Shown: positions 7,024 to 14,098, numbered from the stretch's first letter. The stretch: 20,207 bases of DNA from CAZWCX01 sp964632945 (GCA_964632945.1 CAZWCX010000124.1:1-20207); one strand, 5' to 3'. The notes: generated by a model from the sequence alone, not told the origin. Numbers and translations: made by a program.

Positions 7024-7401
7024 ATGCCTCGTATCGCTGGAAGCGATCTTCCCCCGGACAAGCCGATCCGAATCGGCCTGACCTACGTCTTCGGCATTGG
7101 CCAGACCTTGGCCGACCGGATCTGCAAGGAGACCGGGATCCCCGGTTCGACGCGGATCAAAACGCTGACGGACGAACAGGTCGCACGCCTGAATTCGCTG
7201 ATCGAGAAGAATTACATCGTCGAAGGCGTTCTGCGCCGCCAGATGGCCCAGAACATTCAGCGTCTGAAGGACATCAGCTGCTACCGCGGTCTGCGTCACC
7301 GCCGTGGCCTGCCCGTCCGCGGGCAGCGCACGCGCTCGAATGCGCGCTCCCGGAAGGGTCCGCGCAAGACGGTCGCGGGGAAGAAGATCGCCAAGGTGTA
7401 G
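7024..7401 (+). CDS. rpsM: 30S ribosomal protein S13
   Basis: S13 sits in the small-subunit head and forms bridges to the large subunit. The 125-residue product starts MPRIAGSDLPPDKPIRIGLT and has the helix-hairpin GIGQTLADRIC near 24-34. The conserved C-terminal S13 motif is RGLRHRRGLPVRGQRTRSNA (88-107), with the basic tail KGPRKTVAGKKI after it. A GGGAG site at 7011-7015 precedes the ATG by eight bases. The length matches the family. The gene opens the alpha-operon part of the cluster. The gap to rpsK is unusually long at 363 bases. Confidence 0.97.
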   Translation: MPRIAGSDLPPDKPIRIGLTYVFGIGQTLADRICKETGIPGSTRIKTLTDEQVARLNSLIEKNYIVEGVLRRQMAQNIQRLKDISCYRGLRHRRGLPVRGQRTRSNARSRKGPRKTVAGKKIAKV

Positions 7402-7764
7402 CGGCGACCCACGGGGCGGATGTCCGGGCGCGCGTCGCGAGACGGGCGCCCGGGGTCGTCCCGGGCGGACAGACCGGGAGGCCTGGTCGTCCGCGGGCCG
7501 GATCCGGATCGCACGCGGGAAGCGTGCGCGGGGGACCGAGCCCGCAGAGAGGGTGTTGTCAAGTACGGTACGGTGTTGTTCCACGTCGGTCGGGCCTTGC
7601 GCCTGCCCAGGGGGTAACCCCGCGGCGGCGCGCAGGGTAGACGGTCCTTGAGGCCGTCGTTCCGCCCGCGCTTTCGTTCGTTCACGACGTTCATGGTTCG
7701 CTCTCTCTGCGTTCTCGGTTTCCCGCGCTATCGCCCCTGGTAAGGCAGGAAAGGACAGCATTCA
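7402..7764 (+). other. 363-base gap between rpsM and rpsK, with a GC-rich hairpin
   Basis: These two genes are usually almost adjacent. The gap contains a perfect inverted repeat, CGCCCGGG (7447-7454) with CCCGGGCG (7460-7467), around a 5-base loop and with no T-tract. TTGTCA occurs at 7557-7562, but I found no convincing -10 box at the right spacing. Short open frames here have no recognisable product or good ribosome-binding site. A leader or attenuator for rpsK-rplQ is possible but unproven. Confidence 0.45.
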
Positions 7765-8166
7765 ATGACCAACGCCGCCGCGCCCAACCCGGCGCCAAAG
7801 AAAAAAAAGGTCAAGCGCATCGTGCCGAAGGCCGTCGCGCACGTGATGGCGAGTTTCAACAACACCGTGATCACGATCACCGATCCGAACGGCGAGACTC
7901 TCTGCTGGGCCTCGGCCGGAACGATCGGCTACAAGGGAGCGCGCAAGAGCACGCCGTTCGCCGCCCAGCGCGCCGCGGAAAGCGCGGCCGAAAAGGCGCA
8001 GAAGTTCGGCGTCAAGGAAGTCGAAGTGAAAATCAAGGGTCCGGGATCCGGCCGCGAATCCGCCGTCCGCGCCCTCCAGGCCGCCGGCCTCGACGTCAAG
8101 TCGATCGAGGACGTCACCCCGCTCCCCCATAACGGCTGCCGCCCGCGCAAGCGCCGCCGCACCTAG
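7765..8166 (+). CDS. rpsK: 30S ribosomal protein S11
   Basis: S11 forms part of the mRNA exit region on the platform of the small subunit. The 133-residue product has a short Ala/Pro/Lys-rich N-terminal arm, then HVMASFNNTVITITDPNG (26-43) and GYKGARKSTPFAAQRAAE (55-72). The C-terminal S11 motif is DVTPLPHNGCRPRKRRR (116-132). An AGGAAAGGA site at 7747-7755 lies nine bases before the ATG. The Lys codons at 7801-7809 create a run of eight A bases and an A AAA AAG heptamer, but the -1 frame there has no nearby stop. Length and order are normal. Confidence 0.97.
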   Translation: MTNAAAPNPAPKKKKVKRIVPKAVAHVMASFNNTVITITDPNGETLCWASAGTIGYKGARKSTPFAAQRAAESAAEKAQKFGVKEVEVKIKGPGSGRESAVRALQAAGLDVKSIEDVTPLPHNGCRPRKRRRT

Positions 8167-8177
8167 TCGAACCTTCG

Positions 8178-8206
8178 GGGTCGCGGCCCCCGGGAACCCG
8201 CGACCC
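8178..8206 (+). other. Hairpin after rpsK
   Basis: GGGTCGCGG (8178-8186) pairs perfectly with CCGCGACCC (8198-8206) around an 11-base loop, starting 11 bases after the rpsK stop in the 144-base gap before rpsD. The T-rich stretch TTTGTTTTT lies about 30 bases farther on, too far for a standard intrinsic terminator. It could be a partial terminator, an mRNA-stabilising end, or an S4 target on the mRNA; none of these can be settled from sequence alone. Confidence 0.5.
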
Positions 8207-8310
8207 GCGTTCTCCGAACCCGGTGAGAGAGAGATTTGTTTTTCCGCCGCGCCGACGGCGGGCGCCCGAACCGGCGACCCCGTGCGCGGAACCAAGGAGG
8301 ACCACACCCG

Positions 8311-8937
8311 ATGGCCAGGATGATCGATCCGGACTGCAAGCTCTGCCGACGGGAAGGCGTCAAGCTCTTCCTCAAGGGCACCCGCTGCGATACGCCCAAG
8401 TGCGCCATCGAACGACGCGCCAAGCCGCCCGGCCAGCATGGCGACCGCCGCATCCGGATGACCGACTTCGGCCTCCACCTCCGCGAAACCCAGAAGGCCA
8501 AGCGCGCCTACGGCGTACTGCAGCGCCAGTTCACCCGCTACTTCGACGTCGCGCTCAGCATGCCCGGCAACACCGGCGAAAACCTCCTCATCCTCCTCGA
8601 GCGCCGCCTCGATAACGTCATTTTCCGCCTCGGCTTCGCCACCTCGCGGAGCCAGGCGCGCCAGTTCATCCGCCACGGCCACATCACGGTCAATGGTCGC
8701 CGCGTCACCATCCCCTCCTACGGGGTGAAGGCCGGCGACGTCATCAGCCCGATCGGCCACGACCGCTCCAAGAAGGTCGTCGCGGAATGTCTGAAGATCT
8801 CCAACAAGGACAACGTGCCTTCGTGGCTCAAGCTCCAGGAGTCGCCCGCCCAGGGAACCGTGGTGCAAATCCCCACGCGCTCCGAGGTGGTGGTGCCGCT
8901 CAACGAGCAGTTGATCATCGAGTTCATGTCCCGGTAG
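8311..8937 (+). CDS. rpsD: 30S ribosomal protein S4, zinc type
   Basis: S4 nucleates small-subunit assembly and, in E. coli, represses the alpha operon. The 208-residue product has the four-Cys N-terminal zinc site (Cys9, Cys12, Cys26, Cys31). It also has the S4 core with GLHLRETQKAKRAYGVLQRQ (54-73) and the S4 RNA-binding domain beginning RRLDNVIFRLGFATSRSQAR (98-117), with RHGHITVNG close after. The frame is open upstream, but AAGGAGG at 8294-8300 and the standard MAR start fix the ATG at 8311. Order rpsK-rpsD-rpoA-rplQ is the normal alpha-operon order. Confidence 0.97.
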   Translation: MARMIDPDCKLCRREGVKLFLKGTRCDTPKCAIERRAKPPGQHGDRRIRMTDFGLHLRETQKAKRAYGVLQRQFTRYFDVALSMPGNTGENLLILLERRLDNVIFRLGFATSRSQARQFIRHGHITVNGRRVTIPSYGVKAGDVISPIGHDRSKKVVAECLKISNKDNVPSWLKLQESPAQGTVVQIPTRSEVVVPLNEQLIIEFMSR

Positions 8938-9015
8938 TCGCTTCCCGGTCGCCTCGCCCGGCCCGACCCGAACCGGGGGCCGGCAGGCGCCGTACGATCC
9001 CTCTAGGAGTACACC

Positions 9016-10041
9016 ATGCGCGTCCGGTGGAAGGATTTCGAACTGCCCACTCGCCTCGTGTGCGACGAGAAGACGCTCACCCGCTCCTACGGGCTCTTCG
9101 TGGCCGAGCCCTTCGAACGCGGCTACGGCACCACCATCGGCAACAGCCTGCGCCGCGTCCTGCTCTCGTCCATCGAAGGCGCCGCGGTGACCAAGGTCCG
9201 CTTCAAGAACCTCGGACACGAGTTCACCACCATCAACGGCGTCTACGAGGACGTCACCGACATCGTCCTCAACGTCAAGAAGCTCGTCGTTCGCCTCAAG
9301 CACGATGAGGTTCAGAAGATCCGCATCGAGGTCCATGAGCGCGGGGAAGTCAAGGCCGCCCACATCATCCCCCACCCGGCGGTCGAGATCCTCAACCCCG
9401 ACCTCCACATCGCCACGCTCACCGAGGACACCGAGTTCGTGGTCGAGATGGAAGTCCGCCGCGGGCGCGGTTACGTGACCTCGGAAGAAAACGTCCACGA
9501 AGAGGACGAGCTCGGCGCCATCCCCGTCGACTCCATCTTCTCGCCGGTGCGCCGCGTCAAGTACCGCGTCGAGAACACCCGCGTCGGCAAGCTCACCAAC
9601 TACGACAAGCTCTCCATCGAAGTCTGGACCAACGGCACCGTCGACCCGGAAATGGCCATGGTCGAGGCGTCCAAAATCCTGCGCCGCCACCTCAACCCGT
9701 TCGTCCAGTACTTCGACCTCGGCAAGGAGCTGCAGCTCAACGAAAAGAAGGAAGAAGAGGCGCGCCGCCGGGAAAAGTACCTGGAAGAGCTCAAGACCAA
9801 ACTCTCCATGCCCGTATCCGAGCTCGACCTCTCCGTGCGCGCGTCCAATTGCCTCCAACTCGAGAACATCCGCACCGTGGGCGAGTTCGTGCAAAAGACC
9901 GAGGCCGATCTCCTCAAGGTGCGCAACTTCGGCAAGACGTCCCTCAAGGAAGTAAAAAAGAAGCTCTCGGACATCGGACTGTCCCTTGGGATGGATCTCG
10001 ATGTGATCTTCGGGAAGAAAGGAGCCGAAAGTGCGTCATAG
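9016..10041 (+). CDS. rpoA: DNA-directed RNA polymerase subunit alpha
   Basis: Alpha dimerises to scaffold RNA polymerase assembly and contacts UP elements and activators. The 341-residue product has the N-terminal domain with EPFERGYGTTIGNSLRRVLL (31-50) and VYEDVTDIVLNVK (76-88). A charged linker (about 240-265) follows, then the C-terminal domain with LSVRASNCLQLENIRTVGE (272-290), where Arg275 matches the DNA-contact Arg265 of E. coli. The N-terminus (MRVRWKDFELPTR) resembles planctomycete alpha subunits as I remember them. AGGAG at 9005-9009 supports the start. The last 11 bases overlap rplQ, implying translational coupling. Confidence 0.98.
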   Translation: MRVRWKDFELPTRLVCDEKTLTRSYGLFVAEPFERGYGTTIGNSLRRVLLSSIEGAAVTKVRFKNLGHEFTTINGVYEDVTDIVLNVKKLVVRLKHDEVQKIRIEVHERGEVKAAHIIPHPAVEILNPDLHIATLTEDTEFVVEMEVRRGRGYVTSEENVHEEDELGAIPVDSIFSPVRRVKYRVENTRVGKLTNYDKLSIEVWTNGTVDPEMAMVEASKILRRHLNPFVQYFDLGKELQLNEKKEEEARRREKYLEELKTKLSMPVSELDLSVRASNCLQLENIRTVGEFVQKTEADLLKVRNFGKTSLKEVKKKLSDIGLSLGMDLDVIFGKKGAESAS

Positions 10042-10534
10042 GCTGTACGGCCGCAAGCTGGGCCGCAACAAGACTCACCGCGCCGCCACCCAGCGGGCGC
10101 TGGTGGCCAGCCTGTTGCGCCACGAGCGGATCATCACGACCTGGGAAAAGGCCAAGACCTTCGCCCCCTTCGCCGAGAAACTGATCACCATGGCGAAGGA
10201 GAAGAACCTCCACAACCTGCGGCGCGCCATCTCCTTGCTGCAGGACAAGGAAATGGTCAAGAAGCTGTTCGAAGAACTCGGTCCGCGCTTCAAGAACCGG
10301 CCGGGTGGCTATACCCGCGTCGTCCGCCTCGGCGGCTGTCGCTGGGACAAGGACCAGGACGCCAAGTGGGCCGCCAATCGCCTCGGCGACAACGGCACCC
10401 GCGTCCTCTTCGAACTGGTGGAGAAGAGCGAAAAAGTCGAGGAGACCACGGCGGAGAAAGCCGAAGGCGCCAAGACCGGCAAGAAGGAAAAGCCCGCCAA
10501 GGCAAAGCCGGCCAAGAAGGAAGCCAAGGCCTAG
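10031..10534 (+). CDS. rplQ: 50S ribosomal protein L17 with a C-terminal extension
   Basis: L17 lies near the peptide exit tunnel. The start is a GTG inside the end of rpoA, preceded by AAAGGAG (10018-10024). Residues 1-40 match the family well: MRHRLYGRKLGRNKTHR, ALVASLLRHERI and TTWEKAK. Residues 60-110 carry the helical core. The total is 167 residues against about 120-130. There is extra sequence in the segment around GGCRWDKDQDAKWAAN (101-116) before the usual RVLFELVE strand, and a Lys/Ala/Glu-rich tail from about 133. Extended L17 proteins are known in several phyla. A hairpin terminator follows, so this is the last gene of the operon. Confidence 0.96.
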   Translation: MRHRLYGRKLGRNKTHRAATQRALVASLLRHERIITTWEKAKTFAPFAEKLITMAKEKNLHNLRRAISLLQDKEMVKKLFEELGPRFKNRPGGYTRVVRLGGCRWDKDQDAKWAANRLGDNGTRVLFELVEKSEKVEETTAEKAEGAKTGKKEKPAKAKPAKKEAKA

Positions 10535-10562
10535 GCCCTTCGGCCCCCAGGTTCACCGTCGC

Positions 10563-10603
10563 ATGGACGCGCCCGGCACCGCCGGCGCGTCCATCCGACT
10601 TTT
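10563..10603 (+). terminator. Intrinsic terminator of the ribosomal operon
   Basis: ATGGACGCGCC (10563-10573) pairs perfectly with GGCGCGTCCAT (10584-10594), an 11-bp stem with a 10-base loop. CCGAC and then TTTT (10600-10603) follow. The T-tract is short and offset, so termination may be partial, but the position 28 bases after rplQ fits. Confidence 0.7.
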
Positions 10604-10749
10604 CGGTCCCCGTCTCCCGGTCCTGCACCACCGCCTCTCCTTCCCCCAATTCTCTCCGAGATGCGCCACCTCGCCCTCCCCCAGGCCATCCGCCCCACTC
10701 CGACGGCAGCCACCCCCCGCGCACGATGCCCCCGGAATGCGCTTTTTGT

Positions 10750-10778
10750 TTGACAAGCCCTGACCTCGCGGATAGCAT
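10750..10778 (+). promoter_or_regulatory. Sigma-70-type promoter of the SecD-head-like lipoprotein gene
   Basis: A perfect TTGACA (10750-10755) is followed after 17 bases by TAGCAT (10773-10778), two mismatches from the -10 consensus. The predicted transcript start is about 60 bases upstream of the next ATG. A run of T bases lies just upstream of the -35 box. Confidence 0.7.
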
Positions 10779-10845
10779 CGCCGCGTCGTAAGTCCCGAGC
10801 CCCGGCGGACTCGGGCGGTCTGGTTTCCGATGAGGGGGGATGTCC

Positions 10846-11298
10846 ATGGCCAAGTTCCAGTTCCGTCGCCTCGCCGTGCTCGCACTGGCGCTCGCGTTCT
10901 CGATCCCGGCCGTCGCCGGCTGCAAGTGGAACAGCGTCAACCGCAAGCCGCCCCAGCCCGCGCCCATCAGCACCATCGAGTTCCGCCTGCCGGGCTCGTC
11001 CGAACCCTTCCTGTTCAACACCTCCGTCAAGTACGCCCAACTCGGCGCTACCCATGGCCACGGCTGGGAGGTCTTCCTCGTCCTGAATCCCTGGGGCGCG
11101 GAGCAGTTCTACCAGGCGCTTCAGCAGCACAGCGGATCCCAGTACGACGTGGTCCTCAACGGGCGCGTCATCGGCACCGAGTCCCTCGCCGATCGCTGGC
11201 CCCGAGGCTACGCCCGCGTGCGCGGCAACATGACGCAGGCCGAGGCGAACGAACTTCTCAACATCCTGGGCGAAGCCGGAATCGCAGTGGAGCGCTAG
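10846..11298 (+). CDS. Lipoprotein with a SecD head-like (SecDF P1) domain
   Basis: The 150-residue product has a basic N-terminus, a hydrophobic stretch (9-24) and the lipobox VAGC with Cys26. It should therefore be a lipoprotein on the outer face of a membrane. Residues 74-148 follow the pattern of the SecD P1 head: EVFLVLNPWGAEQFYQAL, then DVVLNGRVIGTESL, then GYARVRGNMTQAEANELL. In SecD this domain sits in a large membrane protein that helps complete protein export; here it stands alone. The ATG at 10846 suits the G-rich site 10833-10838, and an in-frame ATG at 10840 is also possible. The gene has its own promoter and terminator. The lipoprotein call is strong; the SecD relation is recognition by eye. 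Confidence 0.65.
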   Translation: MAKFQFRRLAVLALALAFSIPAVAGCKWNSVNRKPPQPAPISTIEFRLPGSSEPFLFNTSVKYAQLGATHGHGWEVFLVLNPWGAEQFYQALQQHSGSQYDVVLNGRVIGTESLADRWPRGYARVRGNMTQAEANELLNILGEAGIAVER

Positions 11299-11299
11299 A

Positions 11300-11340
11300 C
11301 GTTCGGACTCGCATCCCTTCGCGGTTGCGATTCCCGAACG
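11300..11340 (+). other. Two-part hairpin after the lipoprotein gene
   Basis: CGTTCGG (11300-11306) pairs with CCGAACG (11334-11340), and inside it TCGCA (11309-11313) pairs with TGCGA (11326-11330). No T-tract follows. It lies directly after the stop codon and 27 bases before a clearer terminator, so it may protect the 3' end of the mRNA. Confidence 0.45.
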
Positions 11341-11367
11341 CACGGCTCCCTCGCATCGGTTCTCTCC

Positions 11368-11405
11368 ACGACGCCGGACACTCCGTTCCGGCGTCGTTTC
11401 ATTTT
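11368..11405 (+). terminator. Strong intrinsic terminator
   Basis: ACGACGCCGGA (11368-11378) pairs perfectly with TCCGGCGTCGT (11387-11397), an 11-bp stem with an 8-base loop. TTT, CA and TTTT follow (11397-11405). It ends the transcript of the SecD-head-like lipoprotein gene. Confidence 0.8.
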
Positions 11406-11732
11406 CACGCCGCGCCCTCCGCTCCCGCCAGAGTCCACGAGCCTCCCCCCTCGGGGCCGGGGAATCCGAAGACCGCCCGGCGGCGTCGCGGCGAGGCGAG
11501 CGGACATGGGAACTCCCGCGGGTTCCCGCGACGGTCGCCGACCGTCGGCGCGGCCCCGCCCCACCGCTGCGGACGACGCACCTCTGCCGCCCGACGATTC
11601 GGGGTCGAGACCGCGGCGGGGCTGGAACGCGTGCCTCCGCCGACGACGCGCCCACCTCCATTCCGCGTTTCGGGCTTGCGCCGCAACCTGGGGGAGACTA
11701 CAGTGCATCCCGTCCCGCTTGGAGTCGATCCC
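11406..11732 (+). other. Intergenic stretch without a recognisable gene
   Basis: This GC-rich stretch has open frames on both strands, but none has a recognisable product or a good start. The frame of the next gene happens to stay open through it. The only candidate signal I see is a promoter near its end (11676-11704). Confidence 0.5.
11676..11704 (+). promoter_or_regulatory. Possible promoter of the AsmA-like gene
   Basis: TTGCGC (11676-11681) is followed after exactly 17 bases by TACAGT (11699-11704). The -35 box has three mismatches and the -10 box two, so this is a modest candidate. Spacing and position, about 29 bases before the ATG, are right. Confidence 0.35.
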
Positions 11733-12479
11733 ATGAAAGTCATTCGCAACCTGATTCTCACCGTCGTCCTCCTGGCCTGCCTCGGCATTGCGGGCGCGAT
11801 CTGGGGCGTCCCCGCGGCCATCCGCTCGGGGACGGAAACCATCTCCACGCAGACCATGCAGGTGGAGACGAACGTCGAGTCCGCCGGCGTGGACTACTCG
11901 GCCGGCAGCGTCCGCCTCCACGGCTATCACGCGGGAAGCCCGCCGGGATTCCAGCAGCCGTTCCTGCGCATCGAAAAAATCCACGTGGCCTCGACGGTCG
12001 GCCAGCTTCGATCCGATCCGGCGGAGGTTGCCGAAATCGTCATCGACCGGCCCGTCATGACGATCGAACACTCGACCGTGGGAACCAATCTCGACAAGAT
12101 CCGCGAGGCGCTCGAAAAGCGCCAGGGTCGGCGCTGGAAGATCGGCAAGCTGCGAATCCAGGGGGCCAAGGTCCGCTTCGTGGTCCCGCTCGCGGACACC
12201 GAACGCATCATCGACCTGCCCGACATCGAGCTCGCCAACATCACCAACAGCGATGGCGGACCGGCCATGATGGGAGACGTGATTCGTCAGGTCACCCAGG
12301 CCATGCTGTCGGGCGGGCTCGAGCGCGGCAATCTGCCGCTCGACCTGCGCAACAAGCTCGCGGAAAGCGGAGGGCTGGAACCGATCGGTCGCATCAAAGA
12401 CGCCGTCGACAAGGTGGGCGAGAAGGTCAAGGGCGCACTCGATGGGATCTTCGGCGGCAAGAAGGAGGAAGGGAAGTAA
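11733..12479 (+). CDS. AsmA-like membrane-anchored protein
   Basis: The 248-residue product starts with one hydrophobic segment (about 5-29) and is otherwise soluble, so it is probably anchored in the inner membrane facing the periplasm. Residues 50-130 follow the AsmA/TamB-like pattern as I know it. There is a GSVRLHGYHAGSPPGF segment (58-73) followed by RIEKIHVASTVGQL, then a strand EIVIDRPVMTIEH (101-113) and GTNLDKIREAL. The C-terminal 60 residues are amphipathic and charged. AsmA-type proteins are linked to outer-membrane lipid and protein homeostasis. GGAG at 11721-11724 lies eight bases before the ATG. The gene stands alone and converges with the next one. The family call is by eye. 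Confidence 0.55.
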   Translation: MKVIRNLILTVVLLACLGIAGAIWGVPAAIRSGTETISTQTMQVETNVESAGVDYSAGSVRLHGYHAGSPPGFQQPFLRIEKIHVASTVGQLRSDPAEVAEIVIDRPVMTIEHSTVGTNLDKIREALEKRQGRRWKIGKLRIQGAKVRFVVPLADTERIIDLPDIELANITNSDGGPAMMGDVIRQVTQAMLSGGLERGNLPLDLRNKLAESGGLEPIGRIKDAVDKVGEKVKGALDGIFGGKKEEGK

Positions 12480-12510
12480 CAGGCTCGAGGGAAGGCCGGG
12501 GAGAATCGCC

Positions 12511-12870
12511 CTACGCGTCCCCCTCCTTGCCCCCCACCGTCCGTCCCGGCTTCCAGGTGAAGCCGACGTGGGTATCCCCGACGTTCTTGGGGACGATCTC
12601 CAGGCGGTAGATCAGCCCGTACGGAATCACGTGAACGGTGAGGTCGCACCCCTCCTCGTCCTTGGCGGTCCCGCGCACCACCATGTACTGTTCCTCGAGA
12701 GAATCGATCTGGCACACCTCGAGTCGGAGCCCGTCCGTCAGGTAGAGCCCGAGCCGCACCGTCTCGGCCCCCCCCGAGCGCTTGAGCAGGTCTCCGAGCG
12801 TGACGTTGAAGAACGTACGGCTGAACGGCGGCCCGGCCTTGTTCCCCTCCCCGAGCAGGTAGGCTTGCAT
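12511..12870 (-). CDS. Small beta-rich protein of unknown function
   Basis: I do not recognise this 119-residue protein with certainty. The frame is open far upstream, but protein-like sequence begins at MQAYLLGEGNKAGPPFSRTF. A GAGGAGG-type site lies 11 bases before that ATG; a TTG one codon upstream is an alternative start. Residues 24-92 alternate polar and hydrophobic residues: LGDLLKRSG, then VRLGLYLTDGLRLEVCQID (38-56), QYMVVRG, LTVHVIPYGLIYRLEIVP (77-94). The pattern suggests a small beta-barrel such as an Sm/Hfq-like or SH3-like fold, which is inference only. There is no signal peptide. It converges with the AsmA-like gene, and only 31 bases separate the two stops. Confidence 0.6.
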   Translation of the reverse strand: MQAYLLGEGNKAGPPFSRTFFNVTLGDLLKRSGGAETVRLGLYLTDGLRLEVCQIDSLEEQYMVVRGTAKDEEGCDLTVHVIPYGLIYRLEIVPKNVGDTHVGFTWKPGRTVGGKEGDA

Positions 12871-13207
12871 CAAGAGACGTTCCTCCTCTGACCCGGCGGC
12901 CGCATGCCCCGCCGCGGACGACCGGATGCACGGCTTCGTCTGGAGTATACTCGACCGGTTCCTCGACAATCCACCCCCCGCCGAAGTTTCCGCACGCCCC
13001 CCCTCCGCCGTCCCGCGGCTGGCCATAAGGCGGCACCCCGGATCCCCGCGCCACGACCCCGGGCCGCTCGAGATGGAACCTTTTTTTTCCCCTGTCCCCG
13101 CAAATAGCCTGCCGGCACTGCTTTCGCGATACAGAGAGGCGAATCGGACAAGAATCATGGGGGGCACACTCTATCCCTGCCCCGGTCCCATACCAGGGGA
13201 GTTCATC
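12871..13207. other. Divergent intergenic region with a palindromic TATA-like site
   Basis: The region separates a minus-strand gene from a plus-strand gene and should hold both promoters. The 10-bp palindrome GAGTATACTC (12943-12952) gives a TATACT -10-like box on either strand. On the minus strand it lies 74 bases before the start at 12870, but I see no matching -35 box at 16-18 bases. A run of eight T bases near 13080 and a GC-rich stretch fill much of the rest. I found no convincing promoter for the plus-strand gene. Confidence 0.4.
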
Positions 13208-13939
13208 ATGCGTATTCACCTTCGTTGTGGCGCAGTCGTGGGGATTCTCCTCGGCCTGTGCCTCGCGGCAAACGCGCAGGTTGCGGAGATTACGACGGAT
13301 CAGGCGTTCGGAAAACTGCGCGCGGACCTCGACAGCGCGTACCGGAACTTCCCGGACGACCCCTTGGCCCGATCCTTGATCGAGAATGCGGCGGTGACGG
13401 GCTTCCAGTACCGTCTCAGTTTCGTGACCATCGCGTCTCTCCGCTATGACACGAATTTCCATCAATTGCTGGATCGCCTCGCGGTTTGTCGATTCTATGA
13501 CTTGGCGGAACGGGAAAGCACCCGCCGCCATCTGGCGATGGCCGCGCACGACCTGCACTCCCGTTCCCTGCCCTACCTGGATGACCTGGATCGGCCGATC
13601 GGGGTCCTGGAATGCTACGAACGCCTGCTCGACGGACTTCGGACCATTCGCAGCCGATTCCAAAATCATCCGGACTTGCGGCAGATCGCCGAGACGTCGA
13701 TTTCCGAGTCCTTCAACACGCAGTTGTCCTACACCCGCGGCCTCGAAGACGTCGACTATGTTGCCGAGTTCACGAGTCGAATGAAGCGGATCGAACGCGA
13801 ATTCGGCCCCGCTACGGCGGCGGAACGGCAGCGAAACCCGGGACTGGCGGAGGCGAAGGACCGGAACCGGAATGCCTACGACCTGGCGCGATCGGCCCTG
13901 CAGTCCGTTCTCTCGAGGGTCGTGCAGGAATTCCAGTAG
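13208..13939 (+). CDS. Secreted helical protein of unknown function
   Basis: I do not recognise this 243-residue protein. It starts with a clear Sec signal peptide: a basic tip, a hydrophobic core (about 8-21), and a likely cleavage after ANA before Gln24. The mature part is mostly predicted helix, rich in Leu, Arg, Asp and Tyr, with many charged heptad-like stretches. It has no Cys pair suggestive of a metal site, and no lipobox. AGGGGAG at 13195-13201 lies six bases before the ATG at 13208, which settles the start even though the frame is open upstream to 12926. The gene stands alone and converges on the Tyr/His-rich secreted protein. Confidence 0.7.
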   Translation: MRIHLRCGAVVGILLGLCLAANAQVAEITTDQAFGKLRADLDSAYRNFPDDPLARSLIENAAVTGFQYRLSFVTIASLRYDTNFHQLLDRLAVCRFYDLAERESTRRHLAMAAHDLHSRSLPYLDDLDRPIGVLECYERLLDGLRTIRSRFQNHPDLRQIAETSISESFNTQLSYTRGLEDVDYVAEFTSRMKRIEREFGPATAAERQRNPGLAEAKDRNRNAYDLARSALQSVLSRVVQEFQ

Positions 13940-14039
13940 TCGCTTCGAGTGCCTCGCCGGCCACGGGAGTCCGCGCCGCGCGGATCGAAGAGGATGTGAA
14001 GTTGCGCGAGGTGGTACCGGGCTCGCGGGGCGCCCGGAA

Positions 14040-14076
14040 GCGGGGGGAAACGACCTCGGGCGGTCGCTCCCCCCGC
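14040..14076. other. Long hairpin between convergent genes
   Basis: Nine outer pairs (GCGGGGGGA, 14040-14048, with TCCCCCCGC, 14068-14076) enclose a small internal loop. Five inner pairs (CGACC, 14051-14055, with GGTCG, 14062-14066) follow, with a 6-base loop. It sits between two convergent stop codons and could end transcription or protect mRNA ends in both directions, although neither side has a T-tract. Confidence 0.5.
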
Positions 14077-14098
14077 GAAGGTGAATGCCGGCGGACTC

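Noticed and set aside
7557..7562. TTGTCA as the -35 box of an rpsK promoter
   Set aside because: No -10 box lies at 16-18 bases; the nearest candidates have several mismatches.
7420..7617. Short plus-strand frame in the rpsM-rpsK gap as a small gene
   Set aside because: It is Arg/Gly-rich, has no good ribosome-binding site and resembles nothing I know.
7803..7809. A AAA AAG heptamer in rpsK as a frameshift site
   Set aside because: The protein is a normal S11 and the -1 frame has no nearby stop or sensible product; the heptamer follows from Lys codons.
7762..9894. 710-codon minus-strand open frame opposite rpsK, rpsD and rpoA
   Set aside because: It shadows three certain genes, with no domain or ribosome-binding site.
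9954..9960. A AAA AAG heptamer in rpoA as a frameshift site
   Set aside because: Same reason: normal alpha subunit and no immediate -1 stop.
10830..12479. One 549-codon gene spanning the lipoprotein and the AsmA-like gene
   Set aside because: The first part runs out of frame over the lipoprotein gene and across a strong terminator. The real coding part begins at the ATG at 11733 with its own ribosome-binding site.
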